Shown here: positions 34,857 through 46,866 of the stretch, one piece after another
Layout: each line of letters opens with the position of its first letter
How positions within the stretch are numbered: the stretch's first letter is position 1
Assembly (NCBI GenBank): GCA_021234155.1
Contig: JAJEKV010000048.1
Location: 773,873-837,872 of the forward strand
Direction: 5' to 3'
Source: Isoetes taiwanensis
Taxonomy: Eukaryota; Streptophyta; Lycopodiopsida; Isoetales; Isoetaceae
DNA length: 64,000 bases
Notes under the pieces: model-generated
What the model was told of the DNA's origin: nothing
What the model saw: only the letters and a program-made list of their open reading frames with translations
The model's database searches: none
Translations under genes and position numbers: made by a program

Positions 34857-36026
34857 ATGAGATTGACCCGGGAGATGGATGAAGGCTGCTCAAGCCCCAC
34901 TCAGGCGCATACGAGGGCCATGAAACAGATGGAGGAACAGATTGAGAGTAACAGAACCCAGATTGAAGGACCAGCAGCAGAGATACAATATTCAGCATCC
35001 CACGTGCTCAAAAGACAATTGGCAGTGGAAAGGCAACGGATTGCAGAGATGGAGACCCGTATGCAGCAGTTAGAAGACGGGCTTCGCTTGGCACACTTTG
35101 AGAGGCAACAGGATAAGCAGGGCCTTGCTGACTTCCGAGCTCGCGTGGATTCCCTCCTCACCACCATAGAGACTATGGCACGTGACAAGCAGGGTGTTGA
35201 GCAGGATACAGTGGAAACTATCTCCCGCCTCAAGTCAGAAGCTGAGGGGTATGCCACCATAATATGAAACGTCCGAGCCGCCTTCGAAGCCAGCCAAGCA
35301 GAGCTAAGAACCCTGCAGAGTAGGGCTGAGACACAAGATCAGGAGATACAGGAGCTCCAAGCAACCATTACCCAGCAAGGCAGGGGCCTCCATGCCGAGG
35401 TCCATGAGCAATTACGGCACTGCACGAATGAGTTGGCCAAGCAGCAGAGATTTCAACAAGAGCTAGGCTCCGGCGGCCAGAGGGCCGCAAAGACGGGCCG
35501 CAACAAGCATACATGCCCCACAGCCCACAAATCGCCAAACAGGCAGAAAGACACCACCTACTCCATCTCACACACCACACCGCCCTCACTGTAAGCAGCC
35601 CACACACTCCAGCCAACAGGCATCACCTGCTGGGACAGCTAATGTTGCCCCGCGACTCAGTGAGCAGCAGGAGCAGAGCCGCTGACGTCATAATGTGGTG
35701 GGCATGGACTCTCGGAGGAGGCAGGAGAAGATCTCATCAAGCGCATCCAGGATGAGATCCTATCTCGAATGGCATTTCAGACTACAGTGCATATTGCTCG
35801 AGCAAGCCACCTTGGCGCTCAACACACAGATCGCCCGCGTGTTGTCACCTTCACGGTGGCAGACATGCGAGTGCGTGAGGTCATTCTGCGTCAGAGTAGG
35901 CAATTGAAGGGGACTACTCTGTATGTCGACCAGGATCTCACTCCGATGCAACAGAGTCCCATGCAAAGAATTGGCTCAAGTCGTGGGTGTCCGCCATCGT
36001 GGGGGTGCCGCAGTTGGTCCAGGTAA
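34857..36026 (+). pseudogene. LINE ORF1 protein, broken
   Basis: ORF1 protein binds the element's RNA. The first part (34857-35267) is a strong coiled coil (ERQRIAEMETRMQQLEDGLR); after a TGA at 35265-35267 the same frame continues as coiled coil (LRTLQSRAETQDQEIQELQA) to about 35490. Further on, in another frame, 35769-36026 contains RPRVVTFTVADMRVREVILR and LKGTTLYVDQDLT, matching the L1 ORF1 C-terminal signature of a strand followed by 'LKGTxIYVxxDLT'. One stop and at least one frameshift inactivate it. Confidence 0.7.
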
Positions 36027-36229
36027 GCAAGCGCGATTTTTGGGATTGCCGGGCGAGGTCACCGTCGCGAGCGCGTCAAGCTGCTACCACTCCTGCTCGC
36101 CACCAAGCACCCCCTACTACACCTCACGCCCCGCTGCTCCAAATGCTCCCAGAATCGCTGCCGCCAGCGCCCTGCTCCCCCCCCCGAACCGGGCGGATCA
36201 TCGGCGATCCACATCAAACGCCGACAAAA

Positions 36230-37140
36230 GGAGGCGTGCCTCCGGGATGGTGTCTTGGAATTGTGGGGCTTCCCTTGGCGTAAAGGGGAGAGTTTCAACT
36301 CTATTGCAATAGATATGGATCTCATTTTCCTTATGGAAACATGGGAACATCTGCGAACCTGATCGTCGAACCTCCTGGGCTATCTCGCATTTTCGGTGTT
36401 CAATGAGTGCACAGTGCAAGCGAGGGCATGGCGGGGTTACTGCTACTATCGTGCAACCTTGAGGCTTTTCGGTCTCGTTGCACAAAATGAAGCAGAGTAC
36501 AATGTCGCTACTTGTGGAGCGCATGCAAGATGACGATGGTGACATTCTCTTCATAGCAAAGCATGCTACTTTCCACATCCGAGACAACTTTTATAACACT
36601 CATTCGGATGTGGATAGATTGGAGCCCTATGTCGATCTATATGATGACATACAGCAGCACAAACAGTTGGACAAGGTTATGTTGCTTGGCGACTTTAATG
36701 CACGCACAAGAGCCGAGCAGGTTCCAAAATTTGAGCCCCTGGCAGAGGACGTCTTGCAGTTGAACCCCGCAGAGGTGGCTTGGTCAAGGATATCAGACGA
36801 TAGCCATATTTCATGCTATGGCAAGCAGTTGTTGTTGCTGGGTAGTATCTTTGACCTGTTATTTGTAATGGGTTGGCACAATGGCCATCTTCCAGCTGCT
36901 GCACTTGTAGACAGGAGAACCAAGGGGGCGGCTCAAGTGTGGTGGATTATCTGCTGGTTGAGGAACAGGATCTGCACCTCGTTACCCATTTTTCCATTGG
37001 AACAGACACTCGAGACGAGAAAGTGGATTCGGACCACCAGTCCCTGTTCGTGCATCTCCATTGGCAGGCTCCCCGTGCATCTACTGCCTCAACACACCAA
37101 GTGCCCCAGCTGCGCCTGGACTACGACCGTGCAGGGACCT
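36230..37140 (+). pseudogene. LINE ORF2 endonuclease (APE type), broken
   Basis: The apurinic-endonuclease-like domain nicks the target DNA. Visible motifs: SWNCGASLGVKGR (start of the domain), DLIFLMETW-like text in another frame, VMLLGDFNARTRAEQ (GDFNA catalytic block, about 36677-36720) and KVDSDHQSLFVHL (SDH catalytic block, about 37020). The longest frame is 36478-37269. Frame changes occur before 36480 and again between the two catalytic blocks. Confidence 0.7.
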
Positions 37141-37539
37141 ATGCCTAGCTGCTTGAGCATGACCTGGCAAGACTGCTGCAACTCCCCACACTTCAAGAGC
37201 AATCTGCTCGGTGACTCACCTAAGCTCGGCAATTTGCCGAGATGCTTTGGGAGAGGCCGCTCACGGTGAACCTCGGGCGCTACCACCTTTCCCCGCAACA
37301 GATGGTTCGATGATGAGTATCGGGAGCTCAAACGCACACAGGCCATCAGTCAATACCGCTCCTTTCTCAAGAACAAGAAAGCCAGATACCTCGCTGAGCA
37401 TCAGCAATAGATGTTTGGTCTCTGGATCGGCACCCCAAGACATTCGGAGAAGGGTCTTGAGCAAGACCGCGCACCTACGGGGAACATCACCCGGAGCAAT
37501 GGGTACAAGACGGTGCAAAAGCGGCTTTAATGACTGGCT

Positions 37540-39500
37540 TCGGGGGCGGACACCAGTCCCTCCACAGATAGGCATGGCTCGGGTCATCCACGGAGGGGAT
37601 GTCATCATGGGCCTACAACGTCTAGCTAATGGAAAGGCGCAGATTTAGATGGCATGCAAAGGAACTTCTCGAAATGGGTTGGGCCTCCACCGTGATTTTG
37701 TTCTCACGGCATTGTTCAATAAAACATTGTAAGAAGGCTTCCCTCGCGGTGGACCACTAGTAGAGTTGTGCCCATATACAAGGCGGGGGACCCTCAATGC
37801 CGACCAACTACCAGTACTATTATGGTCAGCTCTCTCTTTGCAAAAGCTGTATGGTGGCATCCTTGAGGCGCGGTGACAATATGGGGAAGAGGAGGCGGAT
37901 GTGCGAACTCTTATTACAGGCAGGTTCTGCCCGGGCATTCCACTATTGATCATATCTTCACTCTGCGACATTGATTAAGGATAGCGAGGAATGTAGCGAA
38001 AACCACATGATTGTTGTTTCATGGATTTTGCAAAAGCTTTTTGACCACGGTGCCCCGGCGACGGGCTATGGGGACACACGGCGGCGGTGGGGATCCCCTT
38101 TGACTTGCAGAATGCAGTATATAGGGTATACAAGGCATGCTCAGGCCGTATCACATCGTCAGGATAGCGATGTAATGGTATTGAGTCGTCGTGGTTGCCC
38201 CCTCTCCCCCACACTCTTTGGCCTATACATTGACCAACTGGAAGATTGGCTCTCTGAGCATGGAGGCGCCCATCTCATGCATCACACAATCCGGTAACTC
38301 ATGTATGCTGACGATGTCAACCTCCTGGCCTATACTCCAGAGGACATGCAACGTCACCTGGATGCTCTTGACACTTTTTGCCGATTCACTGGCATGCGAG
38401 TTAACTTGGCGAAAACTAGGGTACTGCTAGTTTCATCATCCCGTTAGCCAAGGCTTCCCTCATTCACTTACCGGGGACAAGATGTAGAGGTGGCTCCGAC
38501 CTACAAGTACTTGGGGATCGAGTTCTTAACTACCACCCATTGGGATATTGCCATCAGGTTGCGGGTCACGGCGGGTTGGAAAGCACTATATGCCATGCAG
38601 AACAACAGCCACAAGGCAGAGTTATATGCCTGGGGCCACCAGTCACACTTGTCTCGGGCCTTGGTCGAGCCGGTCCTTTTGTATGGGGCAGAAGTGTGGG
38701 GTCCAGTGATATCCCTCAACATCTGGAATGACCTCGAGCAGGTGCAGAAGGCCTTCTTGGCACGAGCCCTTGGGGTGAAGTCCACAGTTCCATGCTAGAT
38801 CCTATTCTAGGAAACAGGCTTTCTACCTCTTCAACGGGCTGCATTGGAACGCCATATCATTTACTTCTAGAAGGTGGTCGCTATGGCTGATACACGTTTG
38901 CCCAACCTTGCTTTGGCCATGGCGATGGGTCCCCAACGCCTGAAATCCTGCTGGAAGGATAAGAAAGCTCAGTGGTTCTCATGCTGGGGTGTACAGGCAA
39001 ACAAATGCGTACATGTAAGGACAAATAAATATCACAAGGCACTTAAGCTGTACCTAGATGCTACTTTCATTCGCAAGCTCTGGGATGCAGATGCTCTGAC
39101 GCACGTTTAGCTAGCACACTATCAGCAGCAAGTCAATCCTAGGCTCACGAGAGGCCCACACCAGTACTTGTACACCCAGCTGCCCATGAAGAAGCGCAAA
39201 CTTATAGCTTCCATTCGCATGGGTGCACATCGCCTGCGCATTGAAACAGGATATTGGGCTCGGGAAGCACGAGAGCAAAGGCTTTGCCAGTGTTACCACC
39301 AGGGCGCCATTGAGGATGAATGTCATGCCCTCCAGGTCTGCCCAGCGTTTGCCCATATCCGAGAGCGATGTGCTCGATTACTAGTGTCTGGCCAGCCGTT
39401 GCATCAGTTATTGGCTACGGTGTCAATGGGTTTGTTGGGGTTATACCTCCAGGAGGTTATGGATGCACGGACTCAGTTGTGTTCTCCGGGACGGTATTGA
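37540..39500 (+). pseudogene. LINE ORF2 reverse transcriptase and C-terminus, broken
   Basis: Pieces in several frames: GLQRLANGKAQI (equivalent to GLKRLANGKAAD of copy 1), RGCPLSPTLFGLYIDQLEDW (motif B, about 38190-38250), LMYADDVNLLAYTPEDMQ (motif C, about 38300), MRVNLAKTRV, YKYLGIEFLTTTHWD, LLYGAEVWGPVISLNIWND, then RMGAHRLRIETGYWAREA and LCQCYHQGAIEDECHALQVC, the Cys/His end. Many frameshifts and stops show it is older than copy 1 or carries more sequence errors. Confidence 0.78.
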
Positions 39501-39751
39501 ACTGTCCTATACAATTGTACAGCGTGCCAGCATACTTATTACTGCTAAGGTTTTTCCCTCGAAAACCCTTCGGGACGGGGGTTTTTTAATCCTGTCAGTA
39601 ATACGCTTGCTGCTCTCTTTTTTGTTTGGGTCCCATAGGCCAATCGGGCTCCGTGGACGCTAAAAAATCTATTCTATTCTATTCTATTTCAAAGAAGGGC
39701 AGATGTTCACATAAACACATGTGCTTGATTTTATATATCAACTAGTAAAGA

Positions 39752-39770
39752 TGCCCAGCGTTGCTGGGCA
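39752..39770 (-). other. Helitron 3' terminal hairpin
   Basis: Perfect 8-bp stem, 3-base loop, 6 bases from the CTAG end. It is thought to act as the rolling-circle terminator. Confidence 0.8.
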
Positions 39771-41336
39771 TAAGTTGGGAGCCTATAAACGTTTTGGCCA
39801 CAATGAAAAAAGCATGCAAACCAAGTCCAGTGTTGCTGGGCTAAAGTTGGAAATCTATCAGTAAACTTACCAGCTGAACTCCATCTTTGTGTTATATTAT
39901 GTTTTCTTTTATTTTGTAGCCAGTGTATTCTACTTGCAGGTGCAGAGAGGAGAGGAGGAGGAGAAGGAATTGCCTAGGTTGTCATTAGATTGCTTTTTGC
40001 TATTTAGAACATCAATTGTCCACATAGAGTTGTCATTATTCTACATTAACCAAGTAAAGTTTGTCATGAAACTCCCTCATACATGAACAACATAAGAACG
40101 AAATAGTGCAATCACAATTTAGGTTTATGATTGATCATTAGATTGCTTATCGCTTTTTAGGATAGCAAATGTCCACATGATAATTATCACTATCATAATT
40201 ATCACTACTCTTCCAACTAAGAAATGGTTAGAAACTAACATGCCATCGTACCATTAATTACCCAACTAAGAAATGGTTTGAAACTAACATCCATGCACGA
40301 TTGGTGTTCTTACTTTAGATCTTCCATTTTGTGGGCACACATATAATTACAATCTGTTGCTTTAGCCGGGCTTAATTAGTGATTAATCTATAAGTAAATT
40401 TATGCTTTATATAAATTCCACATTTTGTCCAATTTTTGATGAAATTGAATCATTTTGTGGCTCCATTCTTGTGGCATTAACCAAGGGCATGCACTATAAA
40501 GCATATAGAGGCAGCACATGTTCGATTTGCAAGGCTACGTCTTTTAACACTTTGAAGTTTAGGTATAACCAACATCCATGTAAGTTTATCATATGTTTGC
40601 ATCGTAGATGAACAACATAAAAATGAAATGGATTGTGCTAGATTTGTGCCACGGTGTCCCGTGAAGGGCACTCAAAATGATCAAAGTTGGACGCCTTGGC
40701 TTAACATGAGGATATGAGACATTCATGAAGTAAACCTCATAACTAAATGTTAGTGTATGTAGCAGTATTAAAGTTGCCACAGTATCATAATAATAAGTCC
40801 AGCATAAGTCCAGCAGTCTGTAGTCTATACTTAGTTCCTCAGCAAGAACGTCTTAAAGAGGTCTTAAAGAGATGCAGCCCAGTGGAATCACCTCCAATTC
40901 ATAGTAGCCTAGGAGGTCCCTGATCATCATCATTACAAACCTGAACATGCGGGTATGTTGCAATGCAGCCATTCATAAATTGTCAATATCCTAAGATCTT
41001 ACTTCTAGAATGATGCAGCCAAAGATGTAGAAACAATAACCATTCCTTGTATTTCAGCAATATTCCTTTAATTTGTACAACCTCAGAACAAATAATGCAC
41101 AAAAAGATTATTCGCCACATTTGATCAACTCTAATATCTAGCATAATAAACTATAAATTGCATCAACTATAAATTGCTGTAATGATGTTGCACTTATCTT
41201 CTAAACTGAGGAGTGAGACTTAGGAGATCCTGGCACTGTGCTTAACTTTTGAACTCCATTTACATTCTAAGAGTCAGTGCCTTTTTAAGTTCCAGATTTA
41301 TTTCTATAATACCATGAGTTGACTTTCTTCCTTAGC
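39771..41336. other. Helitron interior, AT-rich, no gene recognised
   Basis: Short direct repeats such as AACTAAGAAATGGTT (about 40215 and 40263) but no coding sequence or RNA gene was recognised. Confidence 0.45.
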
Positions 41337-41594
41337 TTAAAATCCTATAGCAATCCCGTGGGGCTTTTGCAAGATATAAGCTTGGCAATCTCCATCATGT
41401 TGCTCCCCTTCATCGTATTGCAAATTTTCCTCTTCATCTTGGTCTTTATGTTGTACCAATTTCCCATCATCTTCCTGGACGACCTTGCCTAAACCATTCT
41501 TTGTGGAAGGATTGCATTTTTCAACTTCTTGGAGCTCTTTAATCCGCTTCTTAGCATGAATCATGTTAAATTTAATCTCTATAATGCCCTTGTC
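41337..41594 (-). pseudogene. Exon-like fragment, possibly captured by the Helitron
   Basis: A minus-strand open stretch of about 86 codons preceded by a good acceptor (GTGAGTGACAG| then GACAAGGGC) and ended by a stop. It reads DKGIIEIKFNMIHAKKRIKE followed by a Glu/Asp/Gln-rich tail (DQDEEENLQYDEGEQHDGD), like the C-terminal exon of a nuclear or chromatin protein. It has the same orientation as the Helitron. The parent gene is not recognised; capture is inferred. Confidence 0.35.
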
Positions 41595-41599
41595 CTGTC

Positions 41600-44339
41600 A
41601 CTCACTGTATTGAAAATGTGTTCTAATTAATAAGACCACATCTGCAAACTGTTTGAGCTGCTCTAATTCATATGTCTCATTTTTAGAAAAGCTGCCTTTG
41701 TTCCAGCACAGACGTGATGACTGACAATAATAATTCAATGGGGGAAAACCCATTGTTTGATGAATCCTTCCCATTTAGAGGCAGTTCAAACTAAGCCAAG
41801 CCACCAGAATAGGCAGTTCAAGGCAAGCCTAGAAAGTTCAAGGCAATATTAAGAGATTAAAAACTTAAAAACTTACTTCAAAATTTCGATCCTCAGATTC
41901 ATTCAAGCACTAAAGGCATGAATTCAGCCCTGTGAATTCAGATATGAATCATTCAGAGTATATGAAGCCGAATTTGAAGAGACGGATGGTGCCTGAAAGA
42001 CATGAATGAAAAAAAAAAAGAAAGACATGAATGAGGCTAAAAAATAAACACGAACATGAATGAGGGCATGTCAGAACGTTGGAGCTGCCTGAAGGACGCG
42101 ATACATGAAAAACGAAATATGTTTCAGTAGCTCCTAGAATTCAGCCATCTGTACATTCTTTTACTCCGGGCAGATTGGTATGCTTGAAATGAAAAAAGGA
42201 TCGCACAAAATATCGAATTTTGTAGGTTGAAAGCAGAACCCTAACTAATATCTCTTACTGAAACAGCTTACTTGGTATTGAAGTTAGGCCTTGAAGCTTC
42301 CGAGAAAGAATAAACCCGTAGTACCCTTGGACTCATGAAATATCAACTGCATCATCTGCTCCAAAGTAGATCAAATGGAAATGCTATCTCCATCTCTCAG
42401 CAGTTACTGCATTTCATTAAGACTCCATGTTTACAATTGAGAGTTGAAGCCAGAGATTCGTCACTGAGTGTATGCGATTCTGAGAGCTAGACAATAGGAG
42501 CGTTTAGAAAATGACATAAACGGGAGTTCCTGTCATCAAGAACATAAAGTGGAGTTCCTGTCTTCAAGGACTCCAGAAATGCCTACAACAAAACCTACGG
42601 AACTCCTCTTGAAGATGGAGGTGCCCAAAGACGTTTTTTGAAGGCTCGCTTGTAGGATATGCAAACAACAAAAGTATCTGTTATTTGTAGACAACGAATG
42701 CCGAACTGTGCACGGCCTGGCATAGCAGAAGAGTCACCTAACTGGCCGAAAGAGGTCTGGAGGCCATCTTGGTCGATGAAAGATCACTCCAGTTCGTGGA
42801 AGTGGCTATGCAAAACAAAGGATTGTGAGCTTTGCTGTTTGAACCCTAAATCTAAACACTAAACTGACATACAATAAAACCTTTGAAACAGAGATAAGAT
42901 AGCACAGAGATCCCCTCAAGAGTTACTTGCCTCGGATGCGAAAGCCGAAGGCAAGCCGATGCCCTAACCCATCTGTTACTGAACCTTAGATTTAGACCGT
43001 CCGATCTATCTAGCCCTAGATCTGAGCCGTTCGATCTAGGGCGAGATTCAAGACAGACACAAAAACTGAACCTTAGATTTAGACCGTCTGATCTATCTAG
43101 CCCTAGATCTGAGCCGTTCGATCTAGGGCGAGATTCAAGACAGACATACAGGATAATTTTATAATAATAGATATGTACAACCTAAACATGTTCACATTAA
43201 CACATGCGTTTGGCTTTATATATTAATGTGCCAACCCAATTCTTGAAGGCTGCATTCCTACAGATCTGATGATTATGCTGCATAATGTAATAATCCAAGT
43301 GTTTTTTCTACTCAAGGTCCAAGTGTACTCTTATAAAGAACAAGCTTGTATTTAGGATAAGACTTATCAATCAAGTGTTATTTTGTAGGATTGCACAAAC
43401 GTGGCTATGCAAATCCGAGCCTCTTTTCCCTACATCTCAAGTTGGCCCTTACATAAATAAGGACAACACATTTGGCATTGATTTTATAGAATCCATTTGC
43501 CATTATGGTTTTAACTTTCAAGATAGGAACATGATTTTTGAGCAAGATGGTGATGCCCCCTGAATCTATATGCACCTTCACACCAATGGTAGGCTCTAGA
43601 TTTGGACAGAGATAGCATCGAACAGAGAAGGGGAGAGTATTTGGGTTATCAGCATAAAGCCATGTAACCTCTATGATAATTTGTAAAGAAACAAAAGCCT
43701 AAGTGCACCACGAACTAAGAACGGAAAGATAGACTTGTAACATGAGACTTGTAACCGGCTAGTCTGCGAGGCAAGAACTCACAACATTCTACACAAGAGG
43801 ATGACTCAAGTGATGTCTCCATTCTAAAATTGCCCCCTGTTTTATCTGTTGTGCTATATTGGTTGCAAATCTTCTCGTAATTCTAGATGCATCATTTCCA
43901 TAGTAAAGTTTTGTCTTCCAAAGGGAAATAAAAAAATTGTTGTATTGCGTGCATCATTCTTGCTACCATAAAACTAGGTATCATATAATCAACAATTTGC
44001 AAAACATAATGATGAGACCAAAATGCCATGTTGCATTAAAGACTCGTCTTATATCAAAAAAAAAAAAAAAAAGATTTTTGTAATCGTCCCCAATTGATTG
44101 GAGCACTTCAGAATGGCTTGGTTAAAACTTGAGAGGACTTCAATTGCTTGGAGTAATTTAGAATGGCTTGGTCAGATCCATAGAGACTTTTCTTAGTCTG
44201 CATCTGCAGATCCAAACTTGTTATTCTATCTCAAGCATAAATCATTTCTAGAATCAGAAGCCATGCAGTTTGCAGGCTACATAACACATTTTCTTTTGGT
44301 AGAAGGCTAATAGTTAGTTGGCTAGCAATTATGTGGAAT
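41600..44339. other. Helitron interior, no gene recognised
   Basis: AT-rich sequence apart from the 87-bp tandem repeat listed separately. The plus-strand frames at 42659-42862 and 43375-43563 match nothing known to me. Confidence 0.45.
42979..43147. repeat. 87-bp tandem duplication with a hairpin
   Basis: Two nearly identical units start CTGAACCTTAGATTTAGACC at 42979 and 43066. Each contains CCCTAGATC...GATCTAGGG, a perfect 9-bp-stem inverted repeat. Confidence 0.88.
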
Positions 44340-44515
44340 TATTTGTCGTCCATGATAATCTTCAAGAAGGAAAAAAGATGCATGCTTGTGCTATTGAATT
44401 GGTGCAGAGTCAGATGTGACAGTAGGAACGTCGCTTGTTAAAACGTATGGTAGATGTGAGACATTAGTGAAGCACTAAGGATGTTTGACAAAAGGCCTGA
44501 ATGTAGTAATATGTA
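44340..44515 (+). pseudogene. PPR protein fragment (N-ward piece)
   Basis: In shifting frames the plus strand reads EGKKMHACAIELV, then SDVTVGTSLVKTYGRC-like text and ALRMFDKRPE-like text. This is the layout of a plant PLS-type PPR protein ('GKxxHAxxIExGxESDVxVGTSLVxxYGRC...A...FDxM'). Such proteins bind organelle RNA. Several stops and frameshifts show it is dead. It precedes the larger fragment at 45843-46603, with about 1.3 kb of unrelated sequence in between. Confidence 0.6.
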
Positions 44516-44662
44516 GCATAATAACAGGGGGTTTTCTTTGTGTTTTTGTACGCTTTTCACTAAGGTTTTCCTATGATTTCGTGATGTATTCAAATGGATG
44601 TACTAATGCGTACATCTAGAGTGCACCATTTCTGAGCCATTGTTTTTAGCCTTTTTTTTTCC

Positions 44663-44830
44663 AATGGTCAACGGCCAATGGCTCACAACAAAAGCCCTTT
44701 TTTTATGCGTGGTGCATAATGGTCAACAACCAATGGCTCACAACAAAAGCCCTTTTTTTATGTGTGTGGTGCATAATGGTCAACAACCAATGGCTCACAA
44801 CAAAAGCCCTCTTTTTGTGTGTGTGATACA
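44663..44830. repeat. Three tandem ~56-bp repeats
   Basis: Units start AATGGTCAAC at 44663, 44718 and 44775 and contain CCAATGGCTCACAACAAAAG. They sit within the insertion splitting the PPR pseudogene. Confidence 0.85.
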
Positions 44831-45842
44831 TAATGGACACATGAAGGGCTTGAAGGGCACATGCAATGCAGTTTCCCCGCCGGCAACACATTTCTTATCA
44901 TAACTCTTGATCCAGAGCTCTGTTTGAGATGATTTTTATTGCGTTGGAAAGCTCTCTCCGAGATCTTTTTGATAGTGTATGATATGGATATGTTTGGTTA
45001 AGTTATCTATGCTAAAACAACAATTTTTCGGCCGGGTTTGGTAGGCTTTCACATCCTACCAGCTGATTAATACAGGATTGCGCTATTGGATATTGTTTTA
45101 TGGCTCATTCCGAATGAAGCTTGCAAAACATTACCATGCATTTTTAGATTTTGAGGCAGTTATTAAGCAAATTCCAAGGCTTCTAGATCCTTGTGCTAAC
45201 AAGCAGAAAAGTTTCCCACTTTGGTTTCTCACCACAAGAATCCATGGAGGCCAAAGGCTGCTGTTAAATTCCAGTTGAAAAATGTTTGTGTATGGGTGTT
45301 GCAAACTTTATTTTCAGAATAATGGGATCAATCTGCTCTATCTTTATGGTAACTTTTACTTATGTTCTATTTGTTTTATTGTGATGAAATTCAAAAGCTA
45401 CAGGTGATAAAGCCTCAAATGAATTCTAGTTTTTTTCTGGTTTGAATTCTAAAATTTTTGTCACACTAGGGGTGTGACGTCCCTAAGGCCCCGAAGGGGC
45501 CAAAAAAAAAATTTTGCAACACAAACCATTAACATCCAACATATAAAAATTAAATCCCCCAACACATAACAACCAACCATTGACATAAACAACCAACACA
45601 TAACTACCATTGACATTAATTAACACAACCATTGGGTCTAACACATTTAAATTAAAATCCCCCTTAAACCCCCTTTGGTTTGGGTGCATATTCACACGGG
45701 GGGTGACGTAGGGCAGCGAGAGCTGTTGGATAGGCATGTTCGTTTGTGGGGTTCAAGGAATTCTATGATTACCACATATGCCCAGCTCGAATATGAAGCA
45801 GATGCCTTATAAAGCACATCATCAATAAAAAAAGATAACCAG

Positions 45843-46603
45843 TTGAATGTTGCAGTGGTTGTCCTTGAGTTTGTTGGACAAATCTGGGAGCTTGAAGAGT
45901 GCATGGAGCCTGTTCAAACACATGCCTCGCCACAATGTTGCTTTGTGGAATACTTTGATCCCTATATATGCAAAAATGGGTATGGTAAGGAAACTCTTCT
46001 GGTCTTTGAGAAGATGCTATTAGATGGGATGATACCAAATGGTTATACACTCTTTAACCTTGTAGATGTCTTGGTAGGATTAGCTGCCTTTACTGGAGTA
46101 AAAGGCATACATGCCCTCATCATTAAGAAATATCAATTGGATATAATTTTAGAAACTGCCTTAATTAAGATGCATAGCAGCTGTGGAAGTCTAGATGATG
46201 CATTTCTAACATTTAACGCAATGCAGGAATGAAATGGTGTTTCATGGACTATAATGATGTCAGATTGTGCTCAGCATTGTCAGATGTCGGATGTCATGTT
46301 TCTGTTTACCAAATCCAACTGGAAGACGTAATCACAAATAGGGTAATTAACAGCATGCCCGATGGATGTGCTAACTCTGCGACTATAAACCACGGAAAAT
46401 GGATTCATGCATGAATTATGAATTGTAGATTAGAGTCCCTGGCATTACAAAATGCTCTAATAAACATGTATGGAAAATGTGGAATCCTTGGAGATGTTAA
46501 AAGGATCTTTGATAGCATGCTGCAGCGGAATGAATACTCATGGACTACTCTTGTTACATTACGCTACTCTTGTTATATTACATGCTCAACACAGTCTGTC
46601 TAA
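45843..46603 (+). pseudogene. PPR protein pseudogene (main piece)
   Basis: The plus strand encodes successive PLS-type PPR repeats: KNGYGKETLLVFEKMLLDGM, IPNGYTLFNLVDVL, GVKGIHALIIKKYQLDIILE, TALIKMHSSCGSLDDAFLTF, NAMQERN-like and VSWTIMMSD-like text in another frame. A later frame has NHGKWIHA, ESLALQNALINMYGKCGILG and DVKRIFDSMLQRNEYSWTTL. Intact relatives act in chloroplasts or mitochondria on specific RNAs. Here there is no start, no organelle-targeting region, and there are at least two frameshifts and a stop. No C-terminal E or DYW editing domain is seen. It lies inside the Helitron but on the opposite strand. Confidence 0.75.
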
Positions 46604-46866
46604 TGGGACCTTCCAAATATATAGACAAATGTAGCTGGGGGGGTACATGCCAAATCAAATTTTTTCATGTAGTCATACTGGTCTGGTCATGCGAACCTAG
46701 GATTTAGTTTTTTTCTTATCATTTGAAAAACATCGTTAACTGTAGAGTATTACAGCTGCATTATTGACCTTTTTGGAAAGGGAGCTTTTTGTTATTGCAT
46801 CCATGATAGATCCAGATTAGTCAAATATTCAAAAACTTTCCCATCCCATCGTTTGTGCTCCTCACA

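Larger units (their letters stand above)
34330..39690 (+). mobile_element. Near full-length LINE, copy 2
   Basis: About 5.4 kb with the layout of an L1-type element: CT-rich 5' leader, ORF1 (coiled coil plus C-terminal domain), ORF2 with endonuclease, reverse transcriptase and Cys/His end, then a tail of TTCTA repeats (about 39669-39689). The exact 5' end and target duplication could not be fixed. Its last ~200 bp recur in inverted orientation at 54728-54895 and 63600-63800, showing an active or formerly active family. Confidence 0.85.

Noticed and set aside
45460-45502. TGTGACGTCCC near 45474, like the outer LTR start
   Set aside because: Only 11 bases match, it sits in a local inverted repeat (GTCACAC/GTGTGAC), and no LTR body follows.
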